NCBI RefSeq assembly: GCF_001971785.1
Contig: NZ_CP019389.1
Coordinates: 3,111,001-3,175,000, forward strand
Source of the DNA: Seonamhaeicola sp. S2-3
GTDB taxonomy: Bacteria > Bacteroidota > Bacteroidia > Flavobacteriales > Flavobacteriaceae
Length of the DNA: 64,000 nucleotides
Reading direction: 5' to 3'
The translations under genes were made by a program, and so were the position numbers. This document shows positions 10,197-19,427 of the stretch, in pieces (position 1 is the stretch's first letter; every line of letters begins with the position of its first letter). Under the pieces are notes generated by a model. The model worked only from the letters and a program-made list of their open reading frames with translations. It was not told where the DNA came from and did not search any database.

Positions 10197-11871
10197 ATTT
10201 ACAGATACCCTTTTTCATCCGCTTCAATTAAAAAAAGAGATAGCTTTACCAGCACAATTTACCTTTCCGTTTTATTACACACCGCATGAGTTAAGTGTTT
10301 TAGCAGCTAAAGATTTGCAAAATTACCTTGAAAATGAAGCAAATTTTAATCATAATTTTGGATTAAAACCCAATGCCGAAGGCTTAGTAATAGGAAAAAT
10401 GTTTGGTGTGATGGTGGTTAAAGATGAAGCCGATAATTTGGGTTATTTAGCTGCTTTTTCAGGAAAACTAGCCGAAAGTAATCAGCATAAAGGGTTTGTA
10501 CCTACGGTTTATGATACGTTAAATCCCGAAGGTTTTTATAAAATTGGTGAACAGGAATTAAATGATATTAATAGAGCAATTGAAGTTTTAGAAAATTCGG
10601 AAGCGTATCATGCTGCAAAAAACAATTTAGAAGCTTGTTTAAAAACTTATGATGCCGAATTAAAAGCGTTAAAACAAACCATTAAAGAAAAGAAAACAGC
10701 ACGTAATAAATTACGAGAATCTGAAGTCAATAATCTTTCGGTAGAAGCCTATCAAAATTTATTAGAAGAACTTAAAAAACAAAGTATTTACTATCATTTT
10801 AGATTAAAAGATTTAAAAAATGATTGGAAACTTAAAATTGAAGAAGCCCAATCTCATTTTGATAAGATAGAGTCTACTTTAAATGCTTTAAAAGAAAAAC
10901 GCCGCGTACAATCTTCAGCACTTCAAAAGCAATTACATCAGCAGTATTCATTTTTAAATTATAAAGGCGAAAGCAAAGATTTATTAGATATTTTTAAAAA
11001 CACCACTGTTAGAATTCCGCCAGCAGGAGCCGGTGAATGTGCAGCGCCCAAGTTGTTTCAGTATGCCTATCAACAAAACTTTAAACCTATAGCAATGGCA
11101 GAGTTTTGGTGGGGGGCTTCACCAAAATCTGAAGTACGTAAACATAAGCAGTTTTATCCGTCTTGCCGTAGCAAGTGTGAGCCTATTTTAGGACATATGA
11201 TGCAGGGGCTAAATGTAGAAAATAACCCTATTTTAGAAGTAAAAAAACACGAGAAACCTTTAGAGATTTTATATGAAGACAATTATTTGTTGTTGGTAAA
11301 CAAACCGCATGAATTTTTATCGGTACCTGGAAAAACGCAATTAGATTCTGTTCAAACTAAAATGCAACAGTATTTACCCAATAATAAGCCTGTTTTGGTA
11401 CATAGATTAGATATGTCAACTTCTGGTATTTTATTGGTGGCTAAAAACGAAAAAACGCATAAAAATCTGCAAAAACAGTTTATAAACCGAACGGTTAAAA
11501 AACGCTACGTAGCTGTATTAGATGGCGAATTAAAAACTAAAAAAGGCATTATAGATTTACCTCTGCGAGTAGATTTAGATAACCGACCACAACAGTTGGT
11601 GTGTTATGAACACGGAAAACCCGCCAAAACAAAGTTTGAGGTTGTTGCTGTAGAAAACGGAACAACCAGAATTCACTTTTATCCCATTACAGGTAGAACG
11701 CATCAGTTGCGTGTGCATGCTGCCCATAGTAATGGACTAAATATGCCTATTGTAGGTGACGATTTATACGGCACTAAAGCCAACCGTTTATATTTACATG
11801 CAGAACAACTGGAGTTTGAACATCCGGTTACTAAAAAACAACTTAAAATAGTTTGTAAAGCGCCTTTTTAG
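10183..11871 (+). CDS. RluA-family pseudouridine synthase with long N-terminal extension
   Basis: The 562-residue protein is about twice the length of a simple RluA enzyme. Residues 1-360 form an extension with a charged coiled-coil (about 140-250) and a Cys-containing segment (AGAGECAAPK, YPSCRSKCEP). Residues 365-562 are the catalytic domain, with HRLDMSTSG where Asp410 is the catalytic aspartate, and GRTHQLRVH near the end. It isomerises uridine to pseudouridine in rRNA or tRNA. Long versions of this type occur widely in bacteria. The target site cannot be told from sequence. It overlaps the GGCT-like gene and ends the operon. Confidence 0.9.
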   Translation: MLNPKFTDTLFHPLQLKKEIALPAQFTFPFYYTPHELSVLAAKDLQNYLENEANFNHNFGLKPNAEGLVIGKMFGVMVVKDEADNLGYLAAFSGKLAESNQHKGFVPTVYDTLNPEGFYKIGEQELNDINRAIEVLENSEAYHAAKNNLEACLKTYDAELKALKQTIKEKKTARNKLRESEVNNLSVEAYQNLLEELKKQSIYYHFRLKDLKNDWKLKIEEAQSHFDKIESTLNALKEKRRVQSSALQKQLHQQYSFLNYKGESKDLLDIFKNTTVRIPPAGAGECAAPKLFQYAYQQNFKPIAMAEFWWGASPKSEVRKHKQFYPSCRSKCEPILGHMMQGLNVENNPILEVKKHEKPLEILYEDNYLLLVNKPHEFLSVPGKTQLDSVQTKMQQYLPNNKPVLVHRLDMSTSGILLVAKNEKTHKNLQKQFINRTVKKRYVAVLDGELKTKKGIIDLPLRVDLDNRPQQLVCYEHGKPAKTKFEVVAVENGTTRIHFYPITGRTHQLRVHAAHSNGLNMPIVGDDLYGTKANRLYLHAEQLEFEHPVTKKQLKIVCKAPF

Positions 11872-11915
11872 TTAAATTTTAGTACTACTATAATCGGTTT
11901 GTATTTGCTAAATTT

Positions 11916-11977
11916 GGTGTTTAAATTACACAACTAATCAATATGCAATTATGTTGTGTATTGTTTAAAAAAACACC
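11916..11977. terminator. Large interrupted hairpin after the pseudouridine synthase gene
   Basis: Nested inverted repeats pair GGTGTTT (11916-11922) with AAACACC (11971-11977) and TACACAAC (11927-11934) with GTTGTGTA (11953-11960). The position between two rightward genes suits a terminator or an RNA structure in the leader of the methyltransferase gene. There is no clean T-run directly after it. Confidence 0.4.
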
Positions 11978-12014
11978 TCAATTTTGCTGGTAATCAAATT
12001 AAAATAAGCACAAA

Positions 12015-12638
12015 ATGATTGAAATGTGGGATAAAAGATATTCAAGTAGTAGTTATGCTTATGGAATAAATCCTAATGCGTTTTTTAAGGATACATTAAA
12101 CAAATATCAGTTTAAGGGCAAAATATTATTACCTGCAGAAGGAGAAGGCAGAAATGCTGTATTTGCTGCAAAAAAAGGTCTTGATGTTACAGCGTTTGAT
12201 ATAAGTATTGAAGGTAAGAACAAGGCTTTAAAACTTGCAAAAAAACAAAATGTAGAAATAAAATATGACATTGGAAATTTATTTGACTTAGATATTGTTA
12301 ATCAAAAATATGATGTAGCTGCTTTGATTTTTGCTCATTTTCCACCAGAAATTTCAACAAGTTATCATAGGAAAATTGCAGACTTAATAGTGGATGAGGG
12401 AATTATTATCCTTGAAGGATTTAGTAAAAATCATTTACCATTACGAAATAAAAATCCGAGATTAGGAGGCCCTAATAAAATTGAAATGCTCTTTTCAATA
12501 GAATCTATTAAAAATGATTTTCCAGAATTTGAAATTATTAAACTGGAAGAGGTTGCAGTAGAATTAAATGAAGGTGATTACCATAATGGGTTAAGTAAAG
12601 TGATACGATTTATTGGAAAAAAGACTAAAATTAAATAA
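12015..12638 (+). CDS. Class I SAM-dependent methyltransferase (TehB-like)
   Basis: This 207-residue cytosolic protein begins MIEMWDKRYSSSSYAYGINP, a start typical of TehB/thiopurine-type methyltransferases. It has a Rossmann motif I variant GKILLPAEGEGRNAVFAAKKG split over about residues 35-55, an acidic residue in VTAFDIS for SAM ribose binding, and motif IV-like ALIFAHFPPE. The substrate is unknown. Related proteins are often annotated as tellurite-resistance methyltransferases, but this has not been shown here. It stands alone and converges on a lipoprotein gene with a shared terminator. Confidence 0.8.
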   Translation: MIEMWDKRYSSSSYAYGINPNAFFKDTLNKYQFKGKILLPAEGEGRNAVFAAKKGLDVTAFDISIEGKNKALKLAKKQNVEIKYDIGNLFDLDIVNQKYDVAALIFAHFPPEISTSYHRKIADLIVDEGIIILEGFSKNHLPLRNKNPRLGGPNKIEMLFSIESIKNDFPEFEIIKLEEVAVELNEGDYHNGLSKVIRFIGKKTKIK

Positions 12639-12691
12639 CAATTAATTGTGATTGTAATAGCCTATTATCAGTACTTTTTAACGTAATTCAA

Positions 12692-12720
12692 ATAAAAAAA
12701 CGCCCAAGAGCGTTTTTTAT
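12692..12720. terminator. Bidirectional intrinsic terminator
   Basis: The arms ATAAAAAAACGC (12692-12703) and GCGTTTTTTAT (12710-12720) form a GC-closed hairpin with A/T tracts on both sides. It lies between converging genes and can stop transcription from both directions. Confidence 0.8.
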
Positions 12721-12722
12721 AT

Positions 12723-13901
12723 TTAATTAAACCGTTGATTAGCAATAATATTTCTAAGTTTAGCTTTTAGGTCTCCGCCGGTGTCATATACCATTTGTTC
12801 GTTGGTAGGGAAGGGCATGCGTCTGTTATCAAGTAAAAGTAAGTCTTCTTTTTCTAGTGCACGTTTATCGCCACGGTATCTTGCATAAACGTTTTCAAAT
12901 ACATAACCACTATCAAAACTAAATTCGTCAATAAGTTGTTTTGTTTTTAAATCGGTATAAACAACATCGGCAATAATTTGAGTTTCTTTGGTTTGTATCA
13001 CTTCATACATACGGGCTTTTACTTTAATAATGTTGTCAATTTTAATATCGTTACCCAAACTATCTTTTACAACATTTCCATTGACGTCTTTTTTGTATTT
13101 TAACCCATCAACAATTTCACGTTCTCTAATATATTCACGTTCCTTAACACGTTCTGGTGAAATGTTTATTTGTTTAAGTTGCAACTGCATTGAGAAATCA
13201 TAAGTAATCTCTTTACTTGGGTTGGCGTGATATACCGTCCAAAACTGATTTAATCCGTAGGTATTAAAATTCAATAAATCATCTTCTAAACGCTGAGGAA
13301 TTACTTGCTGGGTTTGGTTGTTTATTGATACTAAAACGTAGTGAGTGCCTCTGGCATGAGCCTCGTTTAATAAATGGCGAGTGGTTTCAAAATTAGGATT
13401 TATATCATCTAAATACTGCAAAGTATTATAAGCTTCTCTAATGGTGTATTTATCATCAGATTCTAATAAATTAATACCTTTTTCATATAAATAATCAGAT
13501 AGTTTTGCTTTACTTTTAGCTATATCATCACTATAATCATTAAAATTAAATGTAACGTTTTTACCATTAACATACAGTGGTAAAATAGGTTTTATAGTTT
13601 CTTGTCTAGCATTTAAATCTAAATACAGCTCAAAAATATTTTTTAATAGTTCTGGGTTATTATCTTTTTTTAAATGCTTTATGGTGTTTAAATCGCGTTC
13701 TACAGATTTATGATATGCATCTTGAAGCATTACTACATATTCAGCTTTACGTTTTTTGTTTTTGTTAGTGCTTAACTTTTGTAGTGCAGTAGTAATGGCT
13801 TGGTCATAATTACCAGTATTTACGGCTTGTTCTACTTGCTTTTTAGCACTACAAGCAAATACCAATGTAATTATAGTAGAAAAAAGTAGTAGTTTTTTCA
13901 T
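12723..13901 (-). CDS. Lipoprotein of unknown function with TPR-like N-terminal half
   Basis: The 392-residue protein starts with a lipoprotein signal MKKLLLFSTIITLVFACS, where the cysteine at 17 is the likely lipidation site. The next 140 residues are helical and resemble TPR units (NTGNYDQAITTALQKL, ELYLDLNARQETI). The C-terminal half is beta-rich with a conserved-looking DSLGNDIKIDNIIKVKARMYEV segment (written here in part). It is probably anchored to the envelope. No catalytic motif was recognised. Similar proteins are common as hypothetical lipoproteins in Flavobacteriaceae. It is a single-gene unit. Confidence 0.75.
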   Translation of the reverse strand: MKKLLLFSTIITLVFACSAKKQVEQAVNTGNYDQAITTALQKLSTNKNKKRKAEYVVMLQDAYHKSVERDLNTIKHLKKDNNPELLKNIFELYLDLNARQETIKPILPLYVNGKNVTFNFNDYSDDIAKSKAKLSDYLYEKGINLLESDDKYTIREAYNTLQYLDDINPNFETTRHLLNEAHARGTHYVLVSINNQTQQVIPQRLEDDLLNFNTYGLNQFWTVYHANPSKEITYDFSMQLQLKQINISPERVKEREYIREREIVDGLKYKKDVNGNVVKDSLGNDIKIDNIIKVKARMYEVIQTKETQIIADVVYTDLKTKQLIDEFSFDSGYVFENVYARYRGDKRALEKEDLLLLDNRRMPFPTNEQMVYDTGGDLKAKLRNIIANQRFN

Positions 13902-13939
13902 AGGTTAAAATTTTAGGTTATGGGGAGGGTGTTTCAATA

Positions 13940-13971
13940 GTAATGCCAAATTTATAAAAATTTGGCATTAC
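13940..13971. repeat. Perfect 14-bp stem hairpin between fahA and the lipoprotein gene
   Basis: The arms GTAATGCCAAATTT (13940-13953) and their complement (13958-13971) enclose a 4-base loop. The fahA stop is 29 bp away on the minus strand. No T-run follows on either strand, so it may be a transcript-end stabiliser or weak terminator rather than a classical one. Confidence 0.6.
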
Positions 13972-13999
13972 GTTTATAAGTATATGTATAATGAGTGTT

Positions 14000-15280
14000 T
14001 TATTTTTTGTAAATTGGTAGTAATTTAGTAGATACTTCACCAAAACCAATTCGGGTACCATCATTTTCACAATAACCTCTCATTATTACGGTATCATGGT
14101 CATTAATAAACTTACGTTCAGTGCCATCTTTCATTTTTAGAGGTTTTTCACCTTTCCAAGTTAACTCTAACATAGAGCCGTAGCTATCTTCGGTAGGACC
14201 AGAAATGGTACCACTTCCCATTAAATCGCCAGAATTTACAGGACAGCCATTAATGGTATGATGCGCTAATTGTTGCGATATGTTCCAATACATATATTTA
14301 AAATTAGACTTGCTAACTACGGTTTCTTTAGCACCCTTAGGTTGAATAGAAACTTCTAAATTAATATCGAAACTTTTTGCGCCTTTGCTTTGTAGATAAG
14401 GCAATTGTTTTTTTAAAGGTTTAGGCCCCTCAACACGGTAAGGTTCTAAAGCGTCTAATGTTACAATCCATGGAGAAATAGAGGTAGCAAAGTTTTTAGC
14501 TAAAAACGGTCCTAATGGTACATATTCCCACTTTTGAATATCGCGAGCACTCCAATCGTTTAGTAATACTAATCCAAAAATATATTCTTCAGCTTCATCT
14601 ATAGGAATGGGTTCCCCTAAATCATTAGCATCTGTAGTAATGAAACCCATTTCAAGTTCAAAATCTACTAATTTACTGGGGCCAAAAACAGGTTCTTTAG
14701 CACCATTTGGTAGTGTTTGTCCTTGTGGTCTATGTACCGGAATACCTGATGGGATTATAGATGAGCTTCTACCATGATACCCAACAGGAATGTGTAGCCA
14801 ATTAGGTAATAAGGCGTTATCTGGATCTCTAAACATGGTACCTACGTTAGTGGCATGTTCCATACTAGAATAAAAATCGGTATAATCCCCAATTTCAACA
14901 GGTAATTGCATTTCTATTTCATCTAAACGAAATAATACAATTTCCTTGTGTTTTAAATTATTTTTAAGCGTATCATTATCAGCATCAAAAATTTCGGCAA
15001 TACGGTTTCTTACGGCACGCCATGTTTTTCTTCCGTCAGCAATAAAATCGTTCAACGTGTCTTGAAGAAAAATATCATCGGTTAAAGGAATACCATCAAA
15101 GTAGCCTAATTGGTGTAAAGCACCTAAATCTATGGCAGTATCACCAATACGTGTACCAATGGTAATAATATCATCTCTGGTTAAAAATACACCAAAAGGA
15201 ATATTCTGAATGGGAAAATCTGAATGCTTATCTACGTGTAACCACGATTTTCTATCTGGATTGTTAGCTGATAACGGCAT
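14000..15280 (-). CDS. fahA: Fumarylacetoacetase
   Basis: The 426-residue protein matches the two-domain FAH family. It has an N-terminal SH3-like domain, then the metal-binding catalytic core with FELEMGF, NDWSARDIQKWEYVPLGPF (in part) and GSGTISGP. It hydrolyses 4-fumarylacetoacetate to fumarate and acetoacetate, the last step of tyrosine breakdown. Other genes of the pathway are not in this window, so it is genomically separate here. Length and motifs are complete. It is divergent from glyA, with a 214-bp shared promoter region. Confidence 0.96.
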   Translation of the reverse strand: MPLSANNPDRKSWLHVDKHSDFPIQNIPFGVFLTRDDIITIGTRIGDTAIDLGALHQLGYFDGIPLTDDIFLQDTLNDFIADGRKTWRAVRNRIAEIFDADNDTLKNNLKHKEIVLFRLDEIEMQLPVEIGDYTDFYSSMEHATNVGTMFRDPDNALLPNWLHIPVGYHGRSSSIIPSGIPVHRPQGQTLPNGAKEPVFGPSKLVDFELEMGFITTDANDLGEPIPIDEAEEYIFGLVLLNDWSARDIQKWEYVPLGPFLAKNFATSISPWIVTLDALEPYRVEGPKPLKKQLPYLQSKGAKSFDINLEVSIQPKGAKETVVSKSNFKYMYWNISQQLAHHTINGCPVNSGDLMGSGTISGPTEDSYGSMLELTWKGEKPLKMKDGTERKFINDHDTVIMRGYCENDGTRIGFGEVSTKLLPIYKK

Positions 15281-15433
15281 AACGTTTTTCTTATTTTATG
15301 ATTATTGATTTCTTTTCAAACCTACATAATTTTTTTGATTTTAATATAAAAATTACCTTAAAACCAATAAAATTTAAAAATTGTTGAAATGGTTAATAAA
15401 ACCGTTTAAAACTTATTTGTAATTATACATTTT

Positions 15434-15467
15434 TTGGTGCTAAAAACTATTCTATTTCCTATTTTTG
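15434..15467 (+). promoter_or_regulatory. Flavobacterial promoter of glyA
   Basis: TATTTTTG at 15460-15467 fits the Bacteroidota -7 consensus TAnnTTTG, and a TTG at 15434-15436 gives a -33 element with 23 bp spacing. glyA begins 27 bp downstream. Confidence 0.6.
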
Positions 15468-15494
15468 CCGCATAATTAACCATAATTTAATTTT

Positions 15495-16769
15495 ATGCAA
15501 CGCGACGAACAAATTTTTGAACTTATTGAAGCTGAAAAAGAGCGTCAATTACACGGTATAGAACTAATAGCATCAGAAAACTTTGTGAGCAACCAAGTAA
15601 TGGAAGCAGCAGGTTCTGTTTTAACTAACAAATATGCCGAAGGGTACCCAGGAAAACGTTACTACGGTGGTTGCGAAGTTGTAGATGAAGTAGAGCAAAT
15701 AGCTATAGATAGAGCTAAAGAATTGTTTGGAGCGGCATACGTAAATGTACAACCACACTCTGGTAGTCAGGCAAATACAGCTGTTTTTGCAGCTTGTTTA
15801 AAACCAGGTGATAAATTTTTAGGATTCGATTTATCTCACGGTGGGCATTTAACACACGGTTCTCCAGTTAACTTTTCAGGTAAATTATACAGTCCGGTAT
15901 TTTACGGAGTAGAGCAGGAAACAGGTGTTTTAAATTATGATAAAATACAAGAAATAGCAACCAAAGAACAACCAAAATTAATTATTGCGGGAGCTTCAGC
16001 TTATTCTCGTGATATTGATTTTAAACGTTTTAGAGAAATTGCCGATAGCGTAGGCGCTATATTAATGGCAGATGTATCACACCCTGCAGGATTAATTGCA
16101 AAAGGTATTTTAAATGATCCTATTCCACACTGTCATATTGTAACCACAACAACTCATAAAACTTTACGCGGACCAAGAGGCGGTATGATTATGATGGGTG
16201 AAGATTTTGATAATCCATTTGGTTTAAAATTAAAAAACGGAAAACTACGTAAAATGTCGTCTTTATTAAACTCTGCTGTTTTTCCTGGTAACCAAGGAGG
16301 GCCATTAGAGCATATTATAGCAGCCAAAGCCATTGCATTTGGAGAAGCCTTAACAGATGAGTTTTTACATTACCAATTACAAGTTAAAAAGAATGCTGCT
16401 GCGTTAGCACAAGCTTTAGTAAATAAAGATTATAACATTATTTCTGGCGGAACAGATAACCACTGTATGTTAATAGATTTACGTAATAAAGACGTATCTG
16501 GTAAAGAAGCCGAAGAAGCTTTAGTAAAAGCAGATATTACCGTAAACAAAAACATGGTACCGTTTGATGATAAATCGCCATTTGTAACCTCTGGTATCCG
16601 TTTAGGAGTAGCTGCCGTTACTACGCGTGGTTTAAAGGAAGCAGATATGGTTACTATTGCAGATTTAATTGATGAGGTTGTTACAAACCACCAAAACGAA
16701 GCTGTTTTAGAAACTATAAAAGACAAAGTAAATGCTATGATGGCAGATAAACCATTATTTGTAGCATAA
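15495..16769 (+). CDS. glyA: Serine hydroxymethyltransferase
   Basis: The 424-residue PLP enzyme shows [25 protein letters not shown] and the PLP lysine in [14 protein letters not shown] (about residue 222). It converts serine and tetrahydrofolate to glycine and 5,10-methylene-tetrahydrofolate in the cytosol, the main one-carbon source. The start at 15495 gives the usual family N-terminus. It is a monocistronic unit with its own promoter and a strong terminator. Confidence 0.98.
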   Translation: MQRDEQIFELIEAEKERQLHGIELIASENFVSNQVMEAAGSVLTNKYAEGYPGKRYYGGCEVVDEVEQIAIDRAKELFGAAYVNVQPHSGSQANTAVFAACLKPGDKFLGFDLSHGGHLTHGSPVNFSGKLYSPVFYGVEQETGVLNYDKIQEIATKEQPKLIIAGASAYSRDIDFKRFREIADSVGAILMADVSHPAGLIAKGILNDPIPHCHIVTTTTHKTLRGPRGGMIMMGEDFDNPFGLKLKNGKLRKMSSLLNSAVFPGNQGGPLEHIIAAKAIAFGEALTDEFLHYQLQVKKNAAALAQALVNKDYNIISGGTDNHCMLIDLRNKDVSGKEAEEALVKADITVNKNMVPFDDKSPFVTSGIRLGVAAVTTRGLKEADMVTIADLIDEVVTNHQNEAVLETIKDKVNAMMADKPLFVA

Positions 16770-16820
16770 ATTTAAACTTAAGATATGCTGAATTTATTTT
16801 TAGCATTTCAATATAACATC

Positions 16821-16850
16821 AAGCCTGAAATTTATTTTCAGGCTTTTTTG
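16821..16850 (+). terminator. Intrinsic terminator of glyA
   Basis: The arms AAGCCTGAAA (16821-16830) and TTTCAGGCTT (16836-16845) form a 10-bp stem with a 5-base loop, followed by a T-run. Confidence 0.85.
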
Positions 16851-16855
16851 TTTTT

Positions 16856-16919
16856 GGGCGTTACCCTATCGGGTCGGGCTTTCCGCGTTACACGGTAACT
16901 TGCTGCAATCCCTAACGCA
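16856..16919. repeat. Dispersed palindromic repeat, copy 1
   Basis: This intergenic element runs from GGGCGTTAC to CCCTAACGCA, so its ends are inverted (GCGTTA / TAACGC). Its core GGGCTTTCCGCGTTACACGG and the end CAATCCCTAACGCA are shared with the copy at 39635-39705. From memory, elements of this look are frequent in flavobacterial genomes. They do not code for protein. Confidence 0.75.
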
Positions 16920-16991
16920 CTTATTTGCAAACTTGTTTTTAAACTCTTAAGGTAGGTTTTGTTTTGAAGTTGTGGTTATAAATTGTTGTAC

Positions 16992-17591
16992 CTAGTTATT
17001 TTTTCCAATAATAGATCGACATTTAGCTTCAATAATTTCCATCGCTTTTTGTAATTCTTTTTCAATTTTATCGTCACCTCGTATTTGGGCATATAAATCT
17101 GATCTGCTTTCTTTTAATATATCCCTGATTAGTTTTTTATCCTCTCCATATTGCCCGAGTTTAACCATCGCAATTTGGTCTGATGCGAAAAATATTTTAT
17201 TCATTGTTTGTCTAAACTTGTCGAAATGTTCTTCAAATTCTTTACCGTGAAGAGCTATGAATCTATATTTTAAAGTATGTAACTTTTCTAAAGGTTTTTT
17301 ATTTCTTTCAAATCTTTCTCTCGCGACATATGCCTGATTGTAAATCTCAGTTTCTTGAGGTGTTTCATTTTCGTTTTTAGGTCTTGAAGAACCTTCGTTA
17401 CCAAATCCAATTGGACTTCTAATAACTTTTATAGCGTGATGAGATTCGTATAAGCTAGCCAAAACTTCTTCAGCTAATTCATATTGCCTTTTCCATTTTG
17501 TTTCTCTGCGCCAACTGTTTATTCCCCAAATAGCAACAACAGAAGCAATAATGACTCCAGTACTTTTAATTAGTTCAAGAATTTCATTCAT
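16992..17591 (-). CDS. Small membrane-anchored protein of unknown function
   Basis: Starting at the ATG at 17591, the protein has 199 residues; an earlier in-frame start at 17648 would add 19 residues in front of the membrane segment. It begins with one transmembrane helix (about 8-25, TGVIIASVVAIWGINSW) followed by a charged, helical cytosolic part with ERFERNKKPLEKLHTL and RQTMNKIF. No catalytic motif was recognised. Similar one-helix proteins occur scattered in many bacteria as hypothetical proteins. It borders the repeat-rich accessory region and has no operon partner. Confidence 0.6.
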   Translation of the reverse strand: MNEILELIKSTGVIIASVVAIWGINSWRRETKWKRQYELAEEVLASLYESHHAIKVIRSPIGFGNEGSSRPKNENETPQETEIYNQAYVARERFERNKKPLEKLHTLKYRFIALHGKEFEEHFDKFRQTMNKIFFASDQIAMVKLGQYGEDKKLIRDILKESRSDLYAQIRGDDKIEKELQKAMEIIEAKCRSIIGKNN

Positions 17592-17843
17592 TTCAATGCA
17601 TATTTTGGTTTTATTAAGCATAACATTAAGGATATAAATCAGTTTCAATACTGAAACAAGTTCAGTACAAGTGATTTATATCTGTTGATAAACTAAAATA
17701 GAATTTTCTTACTAAAGTAAATATGTGTTTGTACCTAACTTATAAACAAGTTTTAAACTAAATAAATTATATGTAGTTCTTGTTTAAGTATTTTTAGTAG
17801 AAAAATTAATCTTCTTCAGGAAAAGCAATCTTAAAAATTATTA

Positions 17844-18200
17844 TTAACAAAGCTTTACTACTTCACAATTATTGTTTCTGTTTACAACATTAAAAACTGT
17901 AAGTTGGTTATTGTAGCAATCTAAATATTTCAAATTTGTATTGTTGCTAAGATCTTATGAAGAGAGTTGGTTATAAGAATAAACTAACTTCGTTAAATTT
18001 ATAAAATATTCTATATCAATTAGTTGTGCTGTTTATAGATTGTTAAAAATAATTAATTTAAACCTATGCATCACAGACTTGAATTTCATCATCAGCGTTG
18101 GGGTTAATAGTGGGTTCTACTACTAAATAGTTTTTAAAATTAGTATCGGGTATGTTTACGTTTTGGGCTTTTAAGCTATAAAATGTGTAACATAATGGTA
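17844..18200 (-). pseudogene. Remnant of a secreted leucine-rich-repeat protein
   Basis: Read on the minus strand, about 18180-18064 codes for the end of a signal peptide followed by NVNIPDTNFKNYLVVEPTI and ADDEIQV, then a stop at 18064. This is the typical start of Bacteroidota secreted LRR proteins. In another frame, 18040-17844 reads DIEYFINLTKLVYSYNQLSS, stop, DLSNNTNLKYLDCYNNQLTV, which are LRR units of the same family. The internal stop (near 17960) is a TAA where a leucine TTA codon is expected. The signal-peptide start is missing where the repeat cluster begins at about 18200. The gene is broken by a lost start, a frame change and nonsense codons. Confidence 0.8.
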
Positions 18201-18680
18201 TCATCATTACGAGGAGCGCAGCGACGAAGTAATCTCCCTACCATACGTCACTGCGAGGAACACAGCGACGAAGCAGTCTCTTCATTTATCAGCAAGAGAT
18301 TGCTTCACTACAGCTTGTCTTGAGCCCTGTCGAAAGGTTAGCAATGACCCAGCCGTCACGTCGAGTTCTCGATACAATTTGCTCCTGCGTCGCAAATCGT
18401 CATGTTGAGTGTTTTTGCTACACGGTAGCAGTAGCAAAAATGTATCGAAACGCGAACTGACGGTATAGGTTTTATTCACTCGAACTGGCGGGTACAGGAT
18501 TTATTAATAGAGTATAGGAATGTTATTAACTAGCTCTTGCTCGTCATGTCGAGTAGATTATTCTGCTTAACTAAAAAGAGCAGAATAATCGTATCGAGAC
18601 GCGTCACTGCGAGGAGGCACGACGACGCAGTCTCAAGAATGTGTAGCCTTAATAATGTAGAGATTGCTTCAGCTTAATAG
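18200..18680. repeat. Repeat cluster 1 (palindromic dispersed repeats)
   Basis: About 480 bp of interleaved inverted repeats. Units of the type GTCACTGCGAGGA...GAAGCAGTCTC pair with GAGATTGCTTC...GCAATGAC. A second unit has CTCGATACAATTTGC and ATGTATCGAAACGCG as arms. Bases 18362-18463 are identical to 32944-33045 in cluster 3 (102 of 102 by eye). ORFs here are only read-through of the repeat. The 18681-18846 stretch after it holds nothing recognisable. Confidence 0.85.
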
Positions 18681-18846
18681 CCATATCCTATAATTTATAT
18701 GGAGCCTATTTTCTAAAAAAATACACTCCAATTTGGAGTATAAAACCATAAAAGAATTTGAAATAGAAATGTTTAATGAAAAGGTAGTTGTGCATGGCTC
18801 TTAACTAAACATCCATTTTTTGTTGTAAGTCCGCACAGGGTTTTCA

Positions 18847-19404
18847 TTATAACATACACCTTATTTCGCCAATGGCAATGCTTACAGCTAACAGTTTTTT
18901 ACCGTCCACCACAGCATCACCCGTTAACGTGGCACCATAGCTGTCAGTTTGAATATGCACATTTTCAAGCATGAAAGCTTTGAGACCAATATCGGGAAAA
19001 CGCCAGGTAATTTTCACTTGGTTGGGGTCAAAATCACCATTAGATTTTGGGCGTAGGATGATTTCAAAATTATTGCCTCTTGCTCCAGAAAAATCGTGAC
19101 CAGAGCGCAACAATAATAAATTGCTTCTAAGATAATTGCTTTCCTGCTTTACCAGGGCTGTGGCATAGCCCAACTCGGGCCCACTTTTAAAATTACTGTT
19201 TAGAGGCTTTTCTATAAAATTTACCGTAACGGCCATTTCATAGCAATTCTTTTTTTTGCTGATGTTATTTTTTACCGCAGCTAAAGTAAATGTTTTCTCC
19301 TTTATGGTTAGACGCTTGACAGGAGTTTTCTGGTTGGGCAAAATCTGTGATTGCGCCATAACAGGCAATAACATTAACGCAAGAAGCAAGAAGAAAATAC
19401 GCAT
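18847..19404 (-). CDS. Exported protein of unknown function (envelope operon, last gene)
   Basis: The 185-residue protein begins with a signal peptide MRIFFLLLALMLLPVMAQSQ and continues as a beta-rich domain with one central cysteine (KKKNCYEMAV) and one near the C-terminus (GEIRCML), which could form a disulfide. No family was recognised. It starts 23 bp after the stop of the previous gene and ends a run of nine minus-strand genes for exported proteins. Location is probably periplasmic or outer membrane-associated. Confidence 0.65.
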   Translation of the reverse strand: MRIFFLLLALMLLPVMAQSQILPNQKTPVKRLTIKEKTFTLAAVKNNISKKKNCYEMAVTVNFIEKPLNSNFKSGPELGYATALVKQESNYLRSNLLLLRSGHDFSGARGNNFEIILRPKSNGDFDPNQVKITWRFPDIGLKAFMLENVHIQTDSYGATLTGDAVVDGKKLLAVSIAIGEIRCML

Positions 19405-19427
19405 TATTAAAGGTTTTTATGAAGTTT

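Noticed and set aside
18282-18479. Small ORF on the minus strand
   Set aside because: It lies wholly in repeat cluster 1, and the same peptide appears from cluster 3, so it is a translation of the repeat.
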